From: Mucilaginibacter xinganensis
Lineage (GTDB): Bacteria > Bacteroidota > Bacteroidia > Sphingobacteriales > Sphingobacteriaceae
Length of the DNA stretch: 64,000 nucleotides
Direction: 5' to 3'
Assembly: GCF_002257585.1 (NCBI RefSeq)
Contig: NZ_CP022743.1
Span: 5,237,340 to 5,301,339 of the forward strand
Made by a program: the position numbers and the translations under genes. The notes beneath the pieces were generated by a model, which saw only the letters and a list, made by a program, of their open reading frames with translations, ran no database searches and was not told the DNA's origin. Shown one piece after another: positions 26,874-36,513 of the stretch (positions within the stretch are counted from its first letter, which is position 1; each line of letters begins with the position of its first letter).

Positions 26874-27776
26874 TTATGAAATAAATGCGGCTTCAGTCCC
26901 CAGGTTATAGGCTTCAATCGCATCATATAACCTGTTGTAAACCTCTTCCATTTCAGCCACCGCGGACGGTTGCGCCGCTGCTGCTTGTGTGTTACGGGTG
27001 CCGGCTTTGTAATTAATGGCTTTCCCTATTGCAATTTTCATTTCTGAAAACAAGGAAATATCAGAACGATCGCCCTTATACCCGTACTTTTCTTTGCCGA
27101 TTATACCTTCCCTTTTTAACGTTTCCGCGCCTGCCGATGACGTAACGTTTCCGGGGGTATTTACTGATAACGCGTTGTAGCCGGTATAGTAAACTATATT
27201 GGCTTTTAAATAGGAGCACCTTAAAGAATACTCCCAATCCAACATAGTAAATTGCGTATCAAATAAGCCCAGGTAACTTAAGGCGCTTTTCCTTATCAGC
27301 ATATAAACATCGCTGAAGGTGAAGCAATTGGCATTACCGCTTTTCCATTCTTTAAAATATTTTAACCTACCGGTTGTTGCTATCTCTTCCGGGGCGAGCA
27401 GATCAGCTGTTAAACCGTTGGAAATGCAGATATCAACAAGCGGGTTGGCCAACATAAATTGCTTGCATTTGCTTATTGCGGTAAACGAATACACATCATC
27501 ATCAATTACTTTTTTTATGATGGTGCCCCTTGCCAGTAACAAGGCTTTATTCCAGCCATGTGCCTGGTTATGATCCGGTTCCGAAACAAACTGGTGAATC
27601 TTCCCCTCACCAAAAAGCTGTTGAAGGTATTCCTTTGCGCCATCTGTGCTGTCGCCGTCAACTACTACTATCTCTTCATCAGGCTGCAATGCGCACATCA
27701 GCTTCTCTAAAGTAATCTTTAAAAAAGGCAGCCGGTTGCGGGTAGCGATGATAAAGGATAGTTGGTATGCGCTCAT
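26874..27776 (-). CDS. GT2 glycosyltransferase
   Basis: This 300-residue GT2 begins LSFIIATRNRLPFLKITL and shows VVDGDSTDGAKEYL, HGWNKALLLARG and KKVIDDDVY, the acidic metal site near residue 92. NCFTFSDVYMLIRKSALSYLG follows, matching the acceptor-side strand of this family. The DGDSTDG pattern resembles GT2 enzymes of the WcaA/wbb type. It lies between the DxD-type enzyme and the second GT10 gene, with gaps of seven and zero bases. Confidence 0.88.
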   Translation of the reverse strand: MSAYQLSFIIATRNRLPFLKITLEKLMCALQPDEEIVVVDGDSTDGAKEYLQQLFGEGKIHQFVSEPDHNQAHGWNKALLLARGTIIKKVIDDDVYSFTAISKCKQFMLANPLVDICISNGLTADLLAPEEIATTGRLKYFKEWKSGNANCFTFSDVYMLIRKSALSYLGLFDTQFTMLDWEYSLRCSYLKANIVYYTGYNALSVNTPGNVTSSAGAETLKREGIIGKEKYGYKGDRSDISLFSEMKIAIGKAINYKAGTRNTQAAAAQPSAVAEMEEVYNRLYDAIEAYNLGTEAAFIS

Positions 27777-27783
27777 TTAAATT

Positions 27784-28701
27784 TTACCTCAAACCAATTG
27801 ATCTTCTTATCCAATGATAGGTTTTATAGGGAATATGGACAGCCAAAAAAACAATTAAACTCGCTAATGAAACAGGCAGTCCCGATAAAAACAACTTTAG
27901 CAGTAAACGCTGCGAAACATAGGGGTACGACTTGATATTACTGCCACCGAAGTGCACCAGAATGGGTGAATAGGATGGTGGGTACCCGCTTCTGGCCGGC
28001 GTAAATTTGTTTGCAGGATTGCGCAAAACCCTTTCCCCTTTTAAAACATTCAGCTTATTCGGTTTTTGATCTGTTGAAAGGTCCGACATAAATTCACCGG
28101 TATCCTTAACCGGAAGCTGTTTATTTGCGATCATACCTATTGACAACAGATCCTCTTCATTCTTCCATTTATTTTTAATGCGGTGAAACTCATATTCGTC
28201 ATATCTAACGGAGATTTCCCTTGCCCTGTCAAAAATAAGTTTGGTTAACGCTGTCTTTTTTATGTAGTAAAAGCCGCCATTAAAAAGGATAGCATTGTCA
28301 ATAGAAAATTCGCTCCTTGCGTAATCGGCTCCTTTATCGCCGGTTCCCCAGTATTTTTCAAGCGGGGTAAGGCGGCCAATAACGGTGACATCCATGCCCT
28401 GGCAGGCTTCAAATATAGGTTCCAGGTTGTCATAACAAAGGCAATCGGAATCTATAAATAAGGTTTCCTCGGTTTGCAGGTACGTATCAAGGTATAACTT
28501 AGCTTCAATATATAGCTTTGCAACGTCATCATTTACCGCAAGAAAGGTCACCCCATCAATCTGCTTATCAGGCTTAATATTGGTCGCAATAAAAATTGGC
28601 AGGCCGGGGTTGTGCAGTTTAATTGATTCAGCACAATTAATAGCGAACTTAAGGTATTCGCTTTTATTGGTTGCTAATAGTAGTACAGATCTGTCGGCCA
28701 T
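27784..28701 (-). CDS. DxD-type nucleotide-sugar glycosyltransferase (paralogue of 21306-22277)
   Basis: This 305-residue protein repeats the blocks of 21306-22277: LLLATNKSEYLKFAINCAE at the N-terminus, TLFIDSDCLCYDN near residue 80, LFNGGFYYIKKTALT, RIKNKWKNEEDLLSIGMIA and ILVHFGGSN. A hydrophobic C-terminal segment (LPVSLASLIVFLAVHI) may anchor it. The first base of its ATG overlaps the stop of the GT2 before it (TAATG). Both members of this pair have a counterpart pair at 21306-23290. Confidence 0.8.
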   Translation of the reverse strand: MADRSVLLLATNKSEYLKFAINCAESIKLHNPGLPIFIATNIKPDKQIDGVTFLAVNDDVAKLYIEAKLYLDTYLQTEETLFIDSDCLCYDNLEPIFEACQGMDVTVIGRLTPLEKYWGTGDKGADYARSEFSIDNAILFNGGFYYIKKTALTKLIFDRAREISVRYDEYEFHRIKNKWKNEEDLLSIGMIANKQLPVKDTGEFMSDLSTDQKPNKLNVLKGERVLRNPANKFTPARSGYPPSYSPILVHFGGSNIKSYPYVSQRLLLKLFLSGLPVSLASLIVFLAVHIPYKTYHWIRRSIGLR

Positions 28702-29705
28702 TAAACGTCGCTATTCTTTTTTAAATCTACCACCTTGCTATAAATTTGGCTGGTCTTGAAATTATAGGCAAAGTAGTTTAGCCCTATATTTTTCCAGGTT
28801 ATATGGTGAATTTCTTCATTAGTACCCTCAGTCGTTCTATAGGCCAAATAATGGCGGGGCCAGTATTTCAAATAAATACCCCAATAATACAGTGCTTTTT
28901 TGAGCCAATAAAGCGAAGGCAACTGCTGACTCGTACTGGTTAACGCCTCATTATATAAATTTAGTACTAAATGGCTTTTGGCAAACCCGATGTGGAGTTT
29001 TTTCAAATATGCCCAAGTAAGGCGTGTGCTGGTGATATAATGCCTGAATGTAAGCAATGGTGTGTACAAAATTTTATACCCCGAAAGCCGCACCCTGCCA
29101 CAAAGCTCCGAATCGCCTCCCGCAGAAAGTTCCTTCTCTTTCCGGTCATCCAAAAACATTGGGTATTTTTGGGTTACATTTTCTAAAACCGATTTACGGA
29201 TAGCTATACCGGCACCATAAACGGTATCAACCATTGCTGTTTCACCGGGCTCCAACCCTACGGCGTAACTTTGATGAAAGGTATCAAACCAAAATGGTTT
29301 CTGCTGTGCATTCTCAAATACAGCAGTGCCAAAGCCACCTATTATACCTACCTCCGGCTCTTCTTTAAATAGCCGGTAAACATTTTGAATATAGTTTTCG
29401 TCTAACCAGTTGTCATCATCGCAAAAAACCAGGTACTCGTAAGTAGCGGCTAAAATACCTTTCAGCCTGGCGTTTGAAAGCCCCGGTTTAGGTTCAGATA
29501 CGATGGTGAATGCTATTCCGTTTGGCTGCAGCCCGGCCCAGATTGATGCTGCAACAGTGCCTGTATCATCGGCAGAAGCATTGTCAACTAAAACAATTTC
29601 ACAGCCGATATTTTTAATAGTTTGGGCAGCTAAATATTCCAGCGTTTTAACAATCCTTAATGAACTGTTGTAGCAACAGACTATAACTGATACACCTTCT
29701 TTCAA
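28701..29705 (-). CDS. GT2 glycosyltransferase (paralogue of 22274-23290)
   Basis: This 334-residue GT2 has GVSVIVCCYNSSLRIVKTL, VDNASADDTG, PGLSNARLKG, VFCDDDNWLDENY near residue 95, VYGAGIAIRKSVLE and LSAGGDSELCGRVRLSG. Every block has a close match in 22274-23290. The two pairs (this gene with 27784, and 22274 with 21306) preserve order and strand, pointing to an old tandem duplication. Confidence 0.9.
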   Translation of the reverse strand: MKEGVSVIVCCYNSSLRIVKTLEYLAAQTIKNIGCEIVLVDNASADDTGTVAASIWAGLQPNGIAFTIVSEPKPGLSNARLKGILAATYEYLVFCDDDNWLDENYIQNVYRLFKEEPEVGIIGGFGTAVFENAQQKPFWFDTFHQSYAVGLEPGETAMVDTVYGAGIAIRKSVLENVTQKYPMFLDDRKEKELSAGGDSELCGRVRLSGYKILYTPLLTFRHYITSTRLTWAYLKKLHIGFAKSHLVLNLYNEALTSTSQQLPSLYWLKKALYYWGIYLKYWPRHYLAYRTTEGTNEEIHHITWKNIGLNYFAYNFKTSQIYSKVVDLKKNSDV

Positions 29706-29708
29706 CAG

Positions 29709-30578
29709 CTAAAAATCAATTATCGTCCAATTATCGGGGTAAATATTGCGGGGGGTTTCCTGCTTAATGCGCCAGCCCAAAAAATACTGCGGGGCGTAAA
29801 TAACCTTTCCGGGCTTATCATTCAGCCATGCGGCCCACCAGCTAAAGGTGCTGTTCGAAATAATACATGCATCGGCGTTAAGCAAATGCTGAAAATCCAT
29901 TATCTCCGTATCAGTCGAAACTGTTTTATTATTGATCGCGGTAAAATTTCTATTTACAAAATCTACATCATCGCTTACAAACACAAAGTGAACATTTTGC
30001 TGATCAAACCTTGCTAGTGCTTTTTCATAGTATGCAAGCGGTAACGAAAGGTCGCTCCCGCCTAAATTTAAACTTTCCAGGCTTTGATAATCTGTACGTC
30101 GGATGTGAACCGCTACAGTAGTATTGTTTTTATACAGGTTTTCATATTTAAGCCTGAATGCATCAGTAAAGCTTTTTTTTAAGCTGAACTTATTTTTTAA
30201 CACTTGCTTTACCGGCTCAAAAAACAATTCCGACTGAAAAAAGCCCAGATACAATTGGTTGTCTTCGGGTATTGCTTCAGTTGTAATACCGTTAAAACCA
30301 TAATTGCACACTGCAAGTTTATTTGCGCGTACTAAATAGTTATAGTAGTACCTGCGGAGATAAAAGCTAAATATATTTTTAAACCCCTGTATCTTAAAAA
30401 GCTGTTTAAGCCCGCTTTGGGGATTACCATTTATACTGCTGAAGTATTTATCTACAGCAGAAAACTCAATGTACTGGTCGATATAAAAGCTAGTGTTTAA
30501 CTTTTGCGAAGTCGCCATTATAAAAGCATACTGAAACAATTGATTCCCTAATCTCCCCTGTAATCTTACCGCTATCAT
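29709..30578 (-). CDS. GT11 alpha-1,2-fucosyltransferase-like
   Basis: This 289-residue protein starts IAVRLQGRLGNQLFQYAFIMA, the GT11 N-terminal motif. It has the GDP-fucose site VAVHIRRTDY near residue 156 and DACIISNSTFSWWAAWLN near 240. GT11 enzymes add alpha-1,2-linked fucose from GDP-fucose. Two more GT11 genes are in the window (38014-38904 and 51939-52808). The ATG at 30578 directly begins the first strand. A 24-base gap separates it from the GT2 upstream. Confidence 0.93.
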   Translation of the reverse strand: MIAVRLQGRLGNQLFQYAFIMATSQKLNTSFYIDQYIEFSAVDKYFSSINGNPQSGLKQLFKIQGFKNIFSFYLRRYYYNYLVRANKLAVCNYGFNGITTEAIPEDNQLYLGFFQSELFFEPVKQVLKNKFSLKKSFTDAFRLKYENLYKNNTTVAVHIRRTDYQSLESLNLGGSDLSLPLAYYEKALARFDQQNVHFVFVSDDVDFVNRNFTAINNKTVSTDTEIMDFQHLLNADACIISNSTFSWWAAWLNDKPGKVIYAPQYFLGWRIKQETPRNIYPDNWTIIDF

Positions 30579-30602
30579 ATTGCCGTTATAGCCCGAAAAT
30601 TT

Positions 30603-31538
30603 TCATTGCTTAATCTTCAATAACCTTTTTAATTTATGGGTAACCTTACTAAAAAAGGAAGCCCCCGGATAAGCTACATTTTTAACCTCCAGGTGCAATT
30701 TTGTATAAAAGTCTCTTTTAGCTTCTTTACTCACGAGTACTATTGGTTTCTGCTTTAGCCTGTAAAACCAATCGTATTTCCCTTCGCCCAGCATATAATT
30801 AATAAAACCTTCGTCTATAATATCAAAAAACGGGAATAACGCATAAGTAGCCTTTATTGAAACAGACCACAAATTGGCTTCGGCATCACTCATCCAATAA
30901 GAGTTAGCATAATCAAGCCGGTGATAATAAAAGGTATCTTTCAACACCACCATTTTTGCGCCGGTTATAATTTGCCTTAATCCAAACGTCCAGGTGTCAA
31001 GCGCGCCGGAGCCTTCTGCATACCCCTTTGCATTTACCCAGCTTTGTTTGGTAAACAAATAATTACCGTGCTGACCGGGAGAATTATCACCCATCAAATA
31101 GCTTTTAACGCTAACCTCCCCTTCGGGTATCGACCATATGTACTCAGGGGTAAACTTGTCCGCCAAAAAATAATGCTGATGCTGAAACGATGCAGCATCA
31201 GCTTTGCTATCCAGCAGGTATTTCTTTAGCGGTGCAATACTTAGCGGCGCCAAAACATTATCGGCATCAAGGCAAAACAGCAAATCATGTTTAGCGTTTT
31301 CAACCGCAGTATTACGGGCGGCAGCACCTCCTTTATTCCTAATGTGCCCGTGCAAAACTATATCCGGATATTTATTTTTCAGTTCCTTCAATACCGTTAC
31401 AGTGTCATCTGTTGAACAATCGTTTGTGATGATCAGTTCGTCATCATCTGTAAAGTTAGTTTGCATAACAGATTCAACTGCTTCTGCAATTGTACCCGCG
31501 CAATTATAAGCAGGTATAAAAAAACTAATTGACGGCAT
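30603..31538 (-). CDS. GT2 glycosyltransferase
   Basis: This 311-residue GT2 begins ISFFIPAYNCAGTIAEAVES and has TNDCSTDDT, KGGAAARNTAVENA and LFCLDADNVLAP, the DxD-type metal site near residue 94. The C-terminal half carries aromatic-rich segments (SYWMSDAEANLWS) likely to bind the acceptor. It overlaps the OafA-like gene upstream by 14 bases. Confidence 0.9.
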   Translation of the reverse strand: MPSISFFIPAYNCAGTIAEAVESVMQTNFTDDDELIITNDCSTDDTVTVLKELKNKYPDIVLHGHIRNKGGAAARNTAVENAKHDLLFCLDADNVLAPLSIAPLKKYLLDSKADAASFQHQHYFLADKFTPEYIWSIPEGEVSVKSYLMGDNSPGQHGNYLFTKQSWVNAKGYAEGSGALDTWTFGLRQIITGAKMVVLKDTFYYHRLDYANSYWMSDAEANLWSVSIKATYALFPFFDIIDEGFINYMLGEGKYDWFYRLKQKPIVLVSKEAKRDFYTKLHLEVKNVAYPGASFFSKVTHKLKRLLKIKQ

Positions 31539-32763
31539 TACCGGGTTTATATTTTAACATTATTTTCCGCTCAAAGTACTGGTAGCTGAAGTGGGCAAGC
31601 ATAATTACCACAAATAAATAAAGAATAAAGAGGCCGATATGAATTACTGGATTTGCTGTTAATGTAAACCAACCGCCAAAAAAGCCGCCGCCAATTACAA
31701 AAAGCGCTTTCATAGGATAATGGAACAGATACACGCCATAAGATATTTTCCCGAGGTAACTTATCGGTGCAGATTGAAGTATAGCAGGAAAAAGTGGTTT
31801 TTTGATTACGGCAGGTGCTATTAAAACAAACGCCAATAAATTAACCAGGCTATATTGATAAAACGCCCTTATGTTTATTAAAAAATGCGGGGTGGTCTCC
31901 ATCAGCCAAAAGGCCGGAAAATCAAACCCCAGGCTTTTCCCGTCAACTAAAAAATAACCGGCATGCCGTAAATAATACAGGCAGGTTAAGCCGGTAGCCA
32001 GGCATATAAATGCGGTGATAAAAAAAGTGCGGTACGGAAAATTTATATTAAATGGGTGCAAGGCAAGTAATGCTCCCGCAGCCAATGCATCAGCCTGGCA
32101 AAAAGTATTGGTGTACAAAAATTCGCCCAGCCAGTACCTGTTTGATACCAAATGGATCCCTATTACCGCTGCCCAAAGCCTGATCAGCGGACAAATAATC
32201 ATAATGGCGATAACCAATTTCTTCAATTGCCTGCTGTTTAAAAAATAAACCAAAAAAGGAAATATGAGATAAAATTGTTCCTCAACGGCTAACGACCATA
32301 AATGTCCAAAAAAATCATTTGCATAATCGCCAAAATGAAACAACGGGGCCAGATTAAGCTTAATGTTATAGGTATAGGTTAGATAAAAGGGCATATCGTG
32401 CCTGATGGCATTCACGCCGGCAAGCAGGCTCCCCTCCTTTGACAGTGCCGGTACAAAATAATAGATCAGCAGTACAATTAAAGCGGTACTGAAGATAAAC
32501 AGGTAATATACCGGAAATATCCGCAGCGCCCTTTTGTAAAAAAAGTCACCCAGGTATTGTTTAAATGCACGTTGTTTCTCATTCACTAAGATCCTGGTTA
32601 TTAAAAATCCCGACAACACAAAGAAGATATTTACACCCACCCATCCAAATTTGAGCGAGATGCTGTTATTTGGCCAATGTGTGGAAATCACCAGCAAAGC
32701 AGCCAGCGCACGGATTCCATCTAACCCCGGAATGTAATCTAATTTTTCAGGTACCTTGCTCAA
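31525..32763 (-). CDS. Membrane O-acyltransferase, OafA family
   Basis: This 412-residue integral membrane protein has IPGLDGIRALAALLVISTHW (helix 1 with the catalytic-type His), FGWVGVNIFFVLSGFLITRI (helix 2), RALRIFPVYY, HLWSLAVEEQFYLIFP near residue 150 and KISYGVYLFHYP near the C-terminus. About ten helices are visible. It probably O-acetylates a sugar of the polymer. It overlaps the exostosin-like gene by 17 bases. Confidence 0.92.
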   Translation of the reverse strand: MSKVPEKLDYIPGLDGIRALAALLVISTHWPNNSISLKFGWVGVNIFFVLSGFLITRILVNEKQRAFKQYLGDFFYKRALRIFPVYYLFIFSTALIVLLIYYFVPALSKEGSLLAGVNAIRHDMPFYLTYTYNIKLNLAPLFHFGDYANDFFGHLWSLAVEEQFYLIFPFLVYFLNSRQLKKLVIAIMIICPLIRLWAAVIGIHLVSNRYWLGEFLYTNTFCQADALAAGALLALHPFNINFPYRTFFITAFICLATGLTCLYYLRHAGYFLVDGKSLGFDFPAFWLMETTPHFLINIRAFYQYSLVNLLAFVLIAPAVIKKPLFPAILQSAPISYLGKISYGVYLFHYPMKALFVIGGGFFGGWFTLTANPVIHIGLFILYLFVVIMLAHFSYQYFERKIMLKYKPGNAVN

Positions 32764-33643
32764 GTTCTTTGATAATGTATTTGCACCACTTCTGGTAGTA
32801 TAGTTCGTTTTTCCAATACTGGTATGCTTTCTGCCCCTTTTTTAGCGCGTCTTTTTTATCCAGATTCATTAATAACTCCTCCAGTTCGTCCACGGTGGCT
32901 GCGTAGTAGCTTATTTCATCCCAGGGGATGAAGTTTTTAAAAGGCCTTACATCCCTGTCGCCAACCAGGCAGGGTGCAACGCCCAGTTGCATCGCCTCAA
33001 AAAAACGGAATGAGTTACAACTGGTTCCCCGCGGGCATAACGCCACATAAGATTCAAGAGTTCTTAAATTATAATTTTTAGCCCATAGCCATCTTTTATA
33101 AAAACGGGTAGGCAGGCTGCCTCCTATCTCTATCTCCGGATGGCCCGCAAACCGTTTCGCCATTTCAATCCGGATAGGATGCGTGTCAAACGACCCGTTA
33201 AAGGTGGCGAGGTATTTCTTTTTTACGGGGATCGGCGGCCTGCGATGCGGGCTGCATAAAATCGGGATATCAATACCCGGATTAATGGTACGCGCAGCCG
33301 TAAACACAACCGCCCCGCCTGTATCAATCAAAGTGCCGCCGTCAAACTGCGTAATGGTAAAAGTCTTTTTATCGTCAATTATAGCTTTGCTGACTTCGTC
33401 CTGCAATTTGGCCAATCCTTCATCATTGGTAGCAAAGTTATGGTTAATGTGCCAGCGGGTCCAGTAAACAGGCAGATAATGCCAGTCAGCTTCTGCAGGG
33501 TTAGATGTAACTATCCCATTTTGCTTTTTAATCCAAATCAAAAAATCCTGCTCAATACCATAGTCCTTATTATGGGCAGGGTACTGAAACGACTGGCTTT
33601 CCGGTTGCAAAATACCGGCAACATTTAGCAGGTAGATCTTCAT
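32747..33643 (-). CDS. Exostosin-family (GT47-like) glycosyltransferase
   Basis: This 298-residue protein matches the exostosin pattern: YLPVYWTRWH in the first third, LATFNGSFDTHPIRIEMA in the middle, and LCPRGTSCNSFRFFEAMQLGVAP near residues 203-225, where exostosins have C/L-P-x-G-x-x-x-x-S-x-R-x-x-E-A. It would be a GT-B enzyme using a UDP-sugar. Exostosin-type enzymes are best known from heparan synthesis in animals and also occur in bacterial glycan loci; the donor here is unknown. Confidence 0.82.
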   Translation of the reverse strand: MKIYLLNVAGILQPESQSFQYPAHNKDYGIEQDFLIWIKKQNGIVTSNPAEADWHYLPVYWTRWHINHNFATNDEGLAKLQDEVSKAIIDDKKTFTITQFDGGTLIDTGGAVVFTAARTINPGIDIPILCSPHRRPPIPVKKKYLATFNGSFDTHPIRIEMAKRFAGHPEIEIGGSLPTRFYKRWLWAKNYNLRTLESYVALCPRGTSCNSFRFFEAMQLGVAPCLVGDRDVRPFKNFIPWDEISYYAATVDELEELLMNLDKKDALKKGQKAYQYWKNELYYQKWCKYIIKELEQGT

Positions 33644-33671
33644 TTATAGCGCATTGTGTTGGGTTGCATCA

Positions 33672-34421
33672 TTAAAGATTAAGCGCCATTTTTATTTTAA
33701 ATAACCAGGTTTCTGCTTTGTAGCGGATATAAGAATGGTGGTGCCATTTATAGCTAAAATAAAACCTTGGGACCTGTGTTAACTTCCGGTGTTCTTTGCT
33801 ATCTACTTTGGTGATTGATTCGCTGCCCAAATGGGTTACGACCGATGTGGACACCAGGCAGTTTTTTACCTTATATTTTTCAAGGGTGTTTGAGTAATCA
33901 TAATCGCAATACCAAAACACAAACTTTTCATCCAGCATCCCGATGGTGTCAAATATTTCCCTTTTTACAAAAATGCACCAGCCTATTAAAACGCCGAAAT
34001 AGCCTTCCAATGGCGGCGCATTTTCCGCAAAACCTTCCTTTTTATGAAAATTAGGACAATAAGGTACCGCACTCATCATCACCGGGTCGTTATCCATGGC
34101 GTTTAATATTTCGGTGGCCCAGCCCTTGTGAAAAATCAGGTCATTATTACACAGGCACACATAAGGGTTGCCTGTTAGTTTTATGCCCATGTTTAAATAT
34201 TTATGAAAGCCAAATTTCTCAGCCGGATAAATTGTCATGGCGTTTTCAAACTGGTAGGGCTGCAATGATTTATTCGATTCAACTACTACTATATTGAAAT
34301 GAATCTTTTCAGGGTCTTCCGAAGCTAATAACGTATCAATAGTTTGGATGGTCAGATTTTTGAGATGCTCATCCTTCGCGTAACTCAGGATAATAATATC
34401 GATGCTAACTTTCTCTTTCAT
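33672..34421 (-). CDS. GT2 glycosyltransferase, short form
   Basis: This 249-residue GT-A protein begins IDIIILSYAKDEHLKNLT and has NIVVVESNKS, GFHKYLNMGIKLT and VCLCNNDLIFHKGW, with NND in place of DxD, as in rhamnosyltransferase-like GT2 enzymes. IGWCIFVKREIFDTIGMLDEKF then WYCDYDYS follow. At 249 residues the catalytic core is almost the whole protein. Confidence 0.86.
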   Translation of the reverse strand: MKEKVSIDIIILSYAKDEHLKNLTIQTIDTLLASEDPEKIHFNIVVVESNKSLQPYQFENAMTIYPAEKFGFHKYLNMGIKLTGNPYVCLCNNDLIFHKGWATEILNAMDNDPVMMSAVPYCPNFHKKEGFAENAPPLEGYFGVLIGWCIFVKREIFDTIGMLDEKFVFWYCDYDYSNTLEKYKVKNCLVSTSVVTHLGSESITKVDSKEHRKLTQVPRFYFSYKWHHHSYIRYKAETWLFKIKMALNL

Positions 34422-34428
34422 TATTTAG

Positions 34429-35319
34429 CTATATTGAATAAAATGGCGATCCTTTTTTGAAGATCATTTTAAAGGTAAACTTTATAAAATAACCCGGCGT
34501 TTTGTAAAACAGAAATCCCTTTTTAAAACTCAAAAGATATTTTAATGCAAGGCTATAAATTTTCCTGTTGGGCCAATTGTTTGAGGCACAGATCCAGATA
34601 AATTCATTAAGAATTTTATATTCAAACCTGCATAAGCTGTTAAAGCTGGTATTAACACAAAATGCAGGTAACTTTTGTGCCCATTTTTTTTGAAAAACAC
34701 GTGCATTTTCAATCCAGGTATTATTCATGCTTCCAATGGATGAATGATGAATAAGAATATCATTTACACAGTACATTTTTACACCCAGCGTATGCAATTG
34801 CATGCAAAGGTCCACATCATAAAAATGAAAGCCCTTAAAGGTGGTTTCATCAAATGCCACCTGCTCAAAAAGGCTTTTTTTAACACAAAACCATACCCCG
34901 TCAAAGGCTACTACCTGCCATATAGGCTGCCTGTCAATGTTTGACTTTAAAACAGGAACCGGATCTGTTTGCGAAGACTGCAAAATATGCTCGTAAAAAA
35001 CACCGCTCCCCCACCATGCACCAGGCATATAGCTGTAATACGGTGTTCCGGCAACACCTATGCCGCCAACATCGTCGCTACTAAAATGATCTAAAACAGC
35101 ACTACCCCAATTATTGGTATGGTATTGTATATCGTCGTGCATGAAGCACAGCACCGGGTACCTGCTTTTTTTAACGCCTGCATTATAGGCGGCGCAAATG
35201 CCATACTTGTTAGTCGAATTGTCTATCAATATAACCTCGTGCAGCACACCTATTGTATTTTCAATGTTTGCTAACAATTGCGGATTAGCTGACCGGGAGC
35301 AAATAATAACGGAGATCAT
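34429..35319 (-). CDS. GT2-like glycosyltransferase
   Basis: This 296-residue protein begins ISVIICSRSANPQLLANIEN and has EVILIDNSTNKYGICAAYNAG, VLCFMHDDIQYH (acidic metal site near residue 62), WQVVAFDGVWFCVKKSLF and FKGFHFYDVDLCMQL. This is the 'glycosyltransferase-like' group with the H-D-D motif rather than classic GT2. It is seven bases downstream in map order from the short GT2 and belongs to the same transcription unit. Confidence 0.83.
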   Translation of the reverse strand: MISVIICSRSANPQLLANIENTIGVLHEVILIDNSTNKYGICAAYNAGVKKSRYPVLCFMHDDIQYHTNNWGSAVLDHFSSDDVGGIGVAGTPYYSYMPGAWWGSGVFYEHILQSSQTDPVPVLKSNIDRQPIWQVVAFDGVWFCVKKSLFEQVAFDETTFKGFHFYDVDLCMQLHTLGVKMYCVNDILIHHSSIGSMNNTWIENARVFQKKWAQKLPAFCVNTSFNSLCRFEYKILNEFIWICASNNWPNRKIYSLALKYLLSFKKGFLFYKTPGYFIKFTFKMIFKKGSPFYSI

Positions 35320-35334
35320 AAACTAAGTACCGTT

Positions 35335-36513
35335 TTAAACGCTCTCAATCAGTTTATTTATTTCGGCGTAAATACCGGGTGCAACAACATTTGTATTGTA
35401 ATGATCAACTACCAGTTGATTAGCCTTGTTCCCTGTTTTTGCAATAAGCTCAGCATCCTGGCTTAACGTGTATATAAGGGTGGCCATTTTTGAAATATTC
35501 AGGTAGGGCGCTGCCAATCCTGCCCCCTGCTTTAACAGTTCAGGGATGCCGCCGCTGTTTTCAAACGCTATAACCGGTTTTTTTAAAAAAGCCGCTTCCA
35601 GTACGATCAGCGGAAAAGGATCTTCCCGCGACAGTAAAACAAAAACATCAAATAATTTAATAAAAGGCAGCGGCTCGGGCGTGCTCTCTAAAAATACCAA
35701 ACGGTTTTCTATTCCACATTTACGGGCATCATACAGCAGTTGTTTTACAAACGGATGGTTATCACCTGCCCCCAACCAAATTATCTTAAATTTAAGCTCG
35801 GGATACTGTTCTGTCAATTTTAAGGCGAGCGGGATTACCAGGTCAGTACCCTTTCGCCATTCTGGCGTACCGCCCATCCCTATCACAAAAGCCTCCTCTG
35901 TTATATCCAAAGCCGCTTTGCCGCAATTGTTACTTTTAACCCCTGCATCTTCAATAGCTATAAACTCGTAATGCAGGTTTATTTTTTCTGCGGGAACATT
36001 AAATTCATTTACCAGGTTCTCTTTTACAGCTTTTGAAACAGCAATAATGGAGTCGGTAAGCCCCAGGTTTTCGTGCAGATACGCTTTTGAAAAGAAATAA
36101 TTTAATACATATGAGAGCTCATGGATGCAGCAAAGCGTTTTAACAGCATGCCTCTTCTTAAACAGGGATAACAATGGCAAACTCGCAATGGTATTCCCGT
36201 AAACCAGGTCATACTTCTGCTTTGCAAGCTGGCTTACCGCCCTTTTATCCAATTGCTGCTGGTTGATACTTAACAGCTTCTTTTTAATCCTTACCGGGTA
36301 AGTATGCTGCCGTGTAATATCGCTTAAAACCATTGTTTTACCCAATAGTTCAAAATCAGCTTTAAGCGGGCCATCGCCTAAAAGTAATATATCAAACTCA
36401 AGGTTAGTATTCGTTTTCAACCATTTAAGCAGGTGTAATAACACAATAGGCGCACCGCTGCGTGATGCCTCATGACTTATAAATAAAACCCTCTTAATTT
36501 TGGCTGCTTTCAA
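35335..36513 (-). CDS. GT4 glycosyltransferase
   Basis: This 392-residue GT-B enzyme begins KRVLFISHEASRSGAPIVLLHL, a known start for EPS-locus GT4 proteins with an S/G-A-P-I loop. It has FVIGMGGTPEWRKGTDLV as the donor-domain strand and VFVLLSREDPFPLIVLEAAFLKKPVI as the E-x7-E donor site near residue 310. Start is TTG at 36513, overlapping the acetyltransferase gene by 20 bases; no ATG lies early enough to keep the first strand. Confidence 0.9.
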   Translation of the reverse strand: MKAAKIKRVLFISHEASRSGAPIVLLHLLKWLKTNTNLEFDILLLGDGPLKADFELLGKTMVLSDITRQHTYPVRIKKKLLSINQQQLDKRAVSQLAKQKYDLVYGNTIASLPLLSLFKKRHAVKTLCCIHELSYVLNYFFSKAYLHENLGLTDSIIAVSKAVKENLVNEFNVPAEKINLHYEFIAIEDAGVKSNNCGKAALDITEEAFVIGMGGTPEWRKGTDLVIPLALKLTEQYPELKFKIIWLGAGDNHPFVKQLLYDARKCGIENRLVFLESTPEPLPFIKLFDVFVLLSREDPFPLIVLEAAFLKKPVIAFENSGGIPELLKQGAGLAAPYLNISKMATLIYTLSQDAELIAKTGNKANQLVVDHYNTNVVAPGIYAEINKLIESV

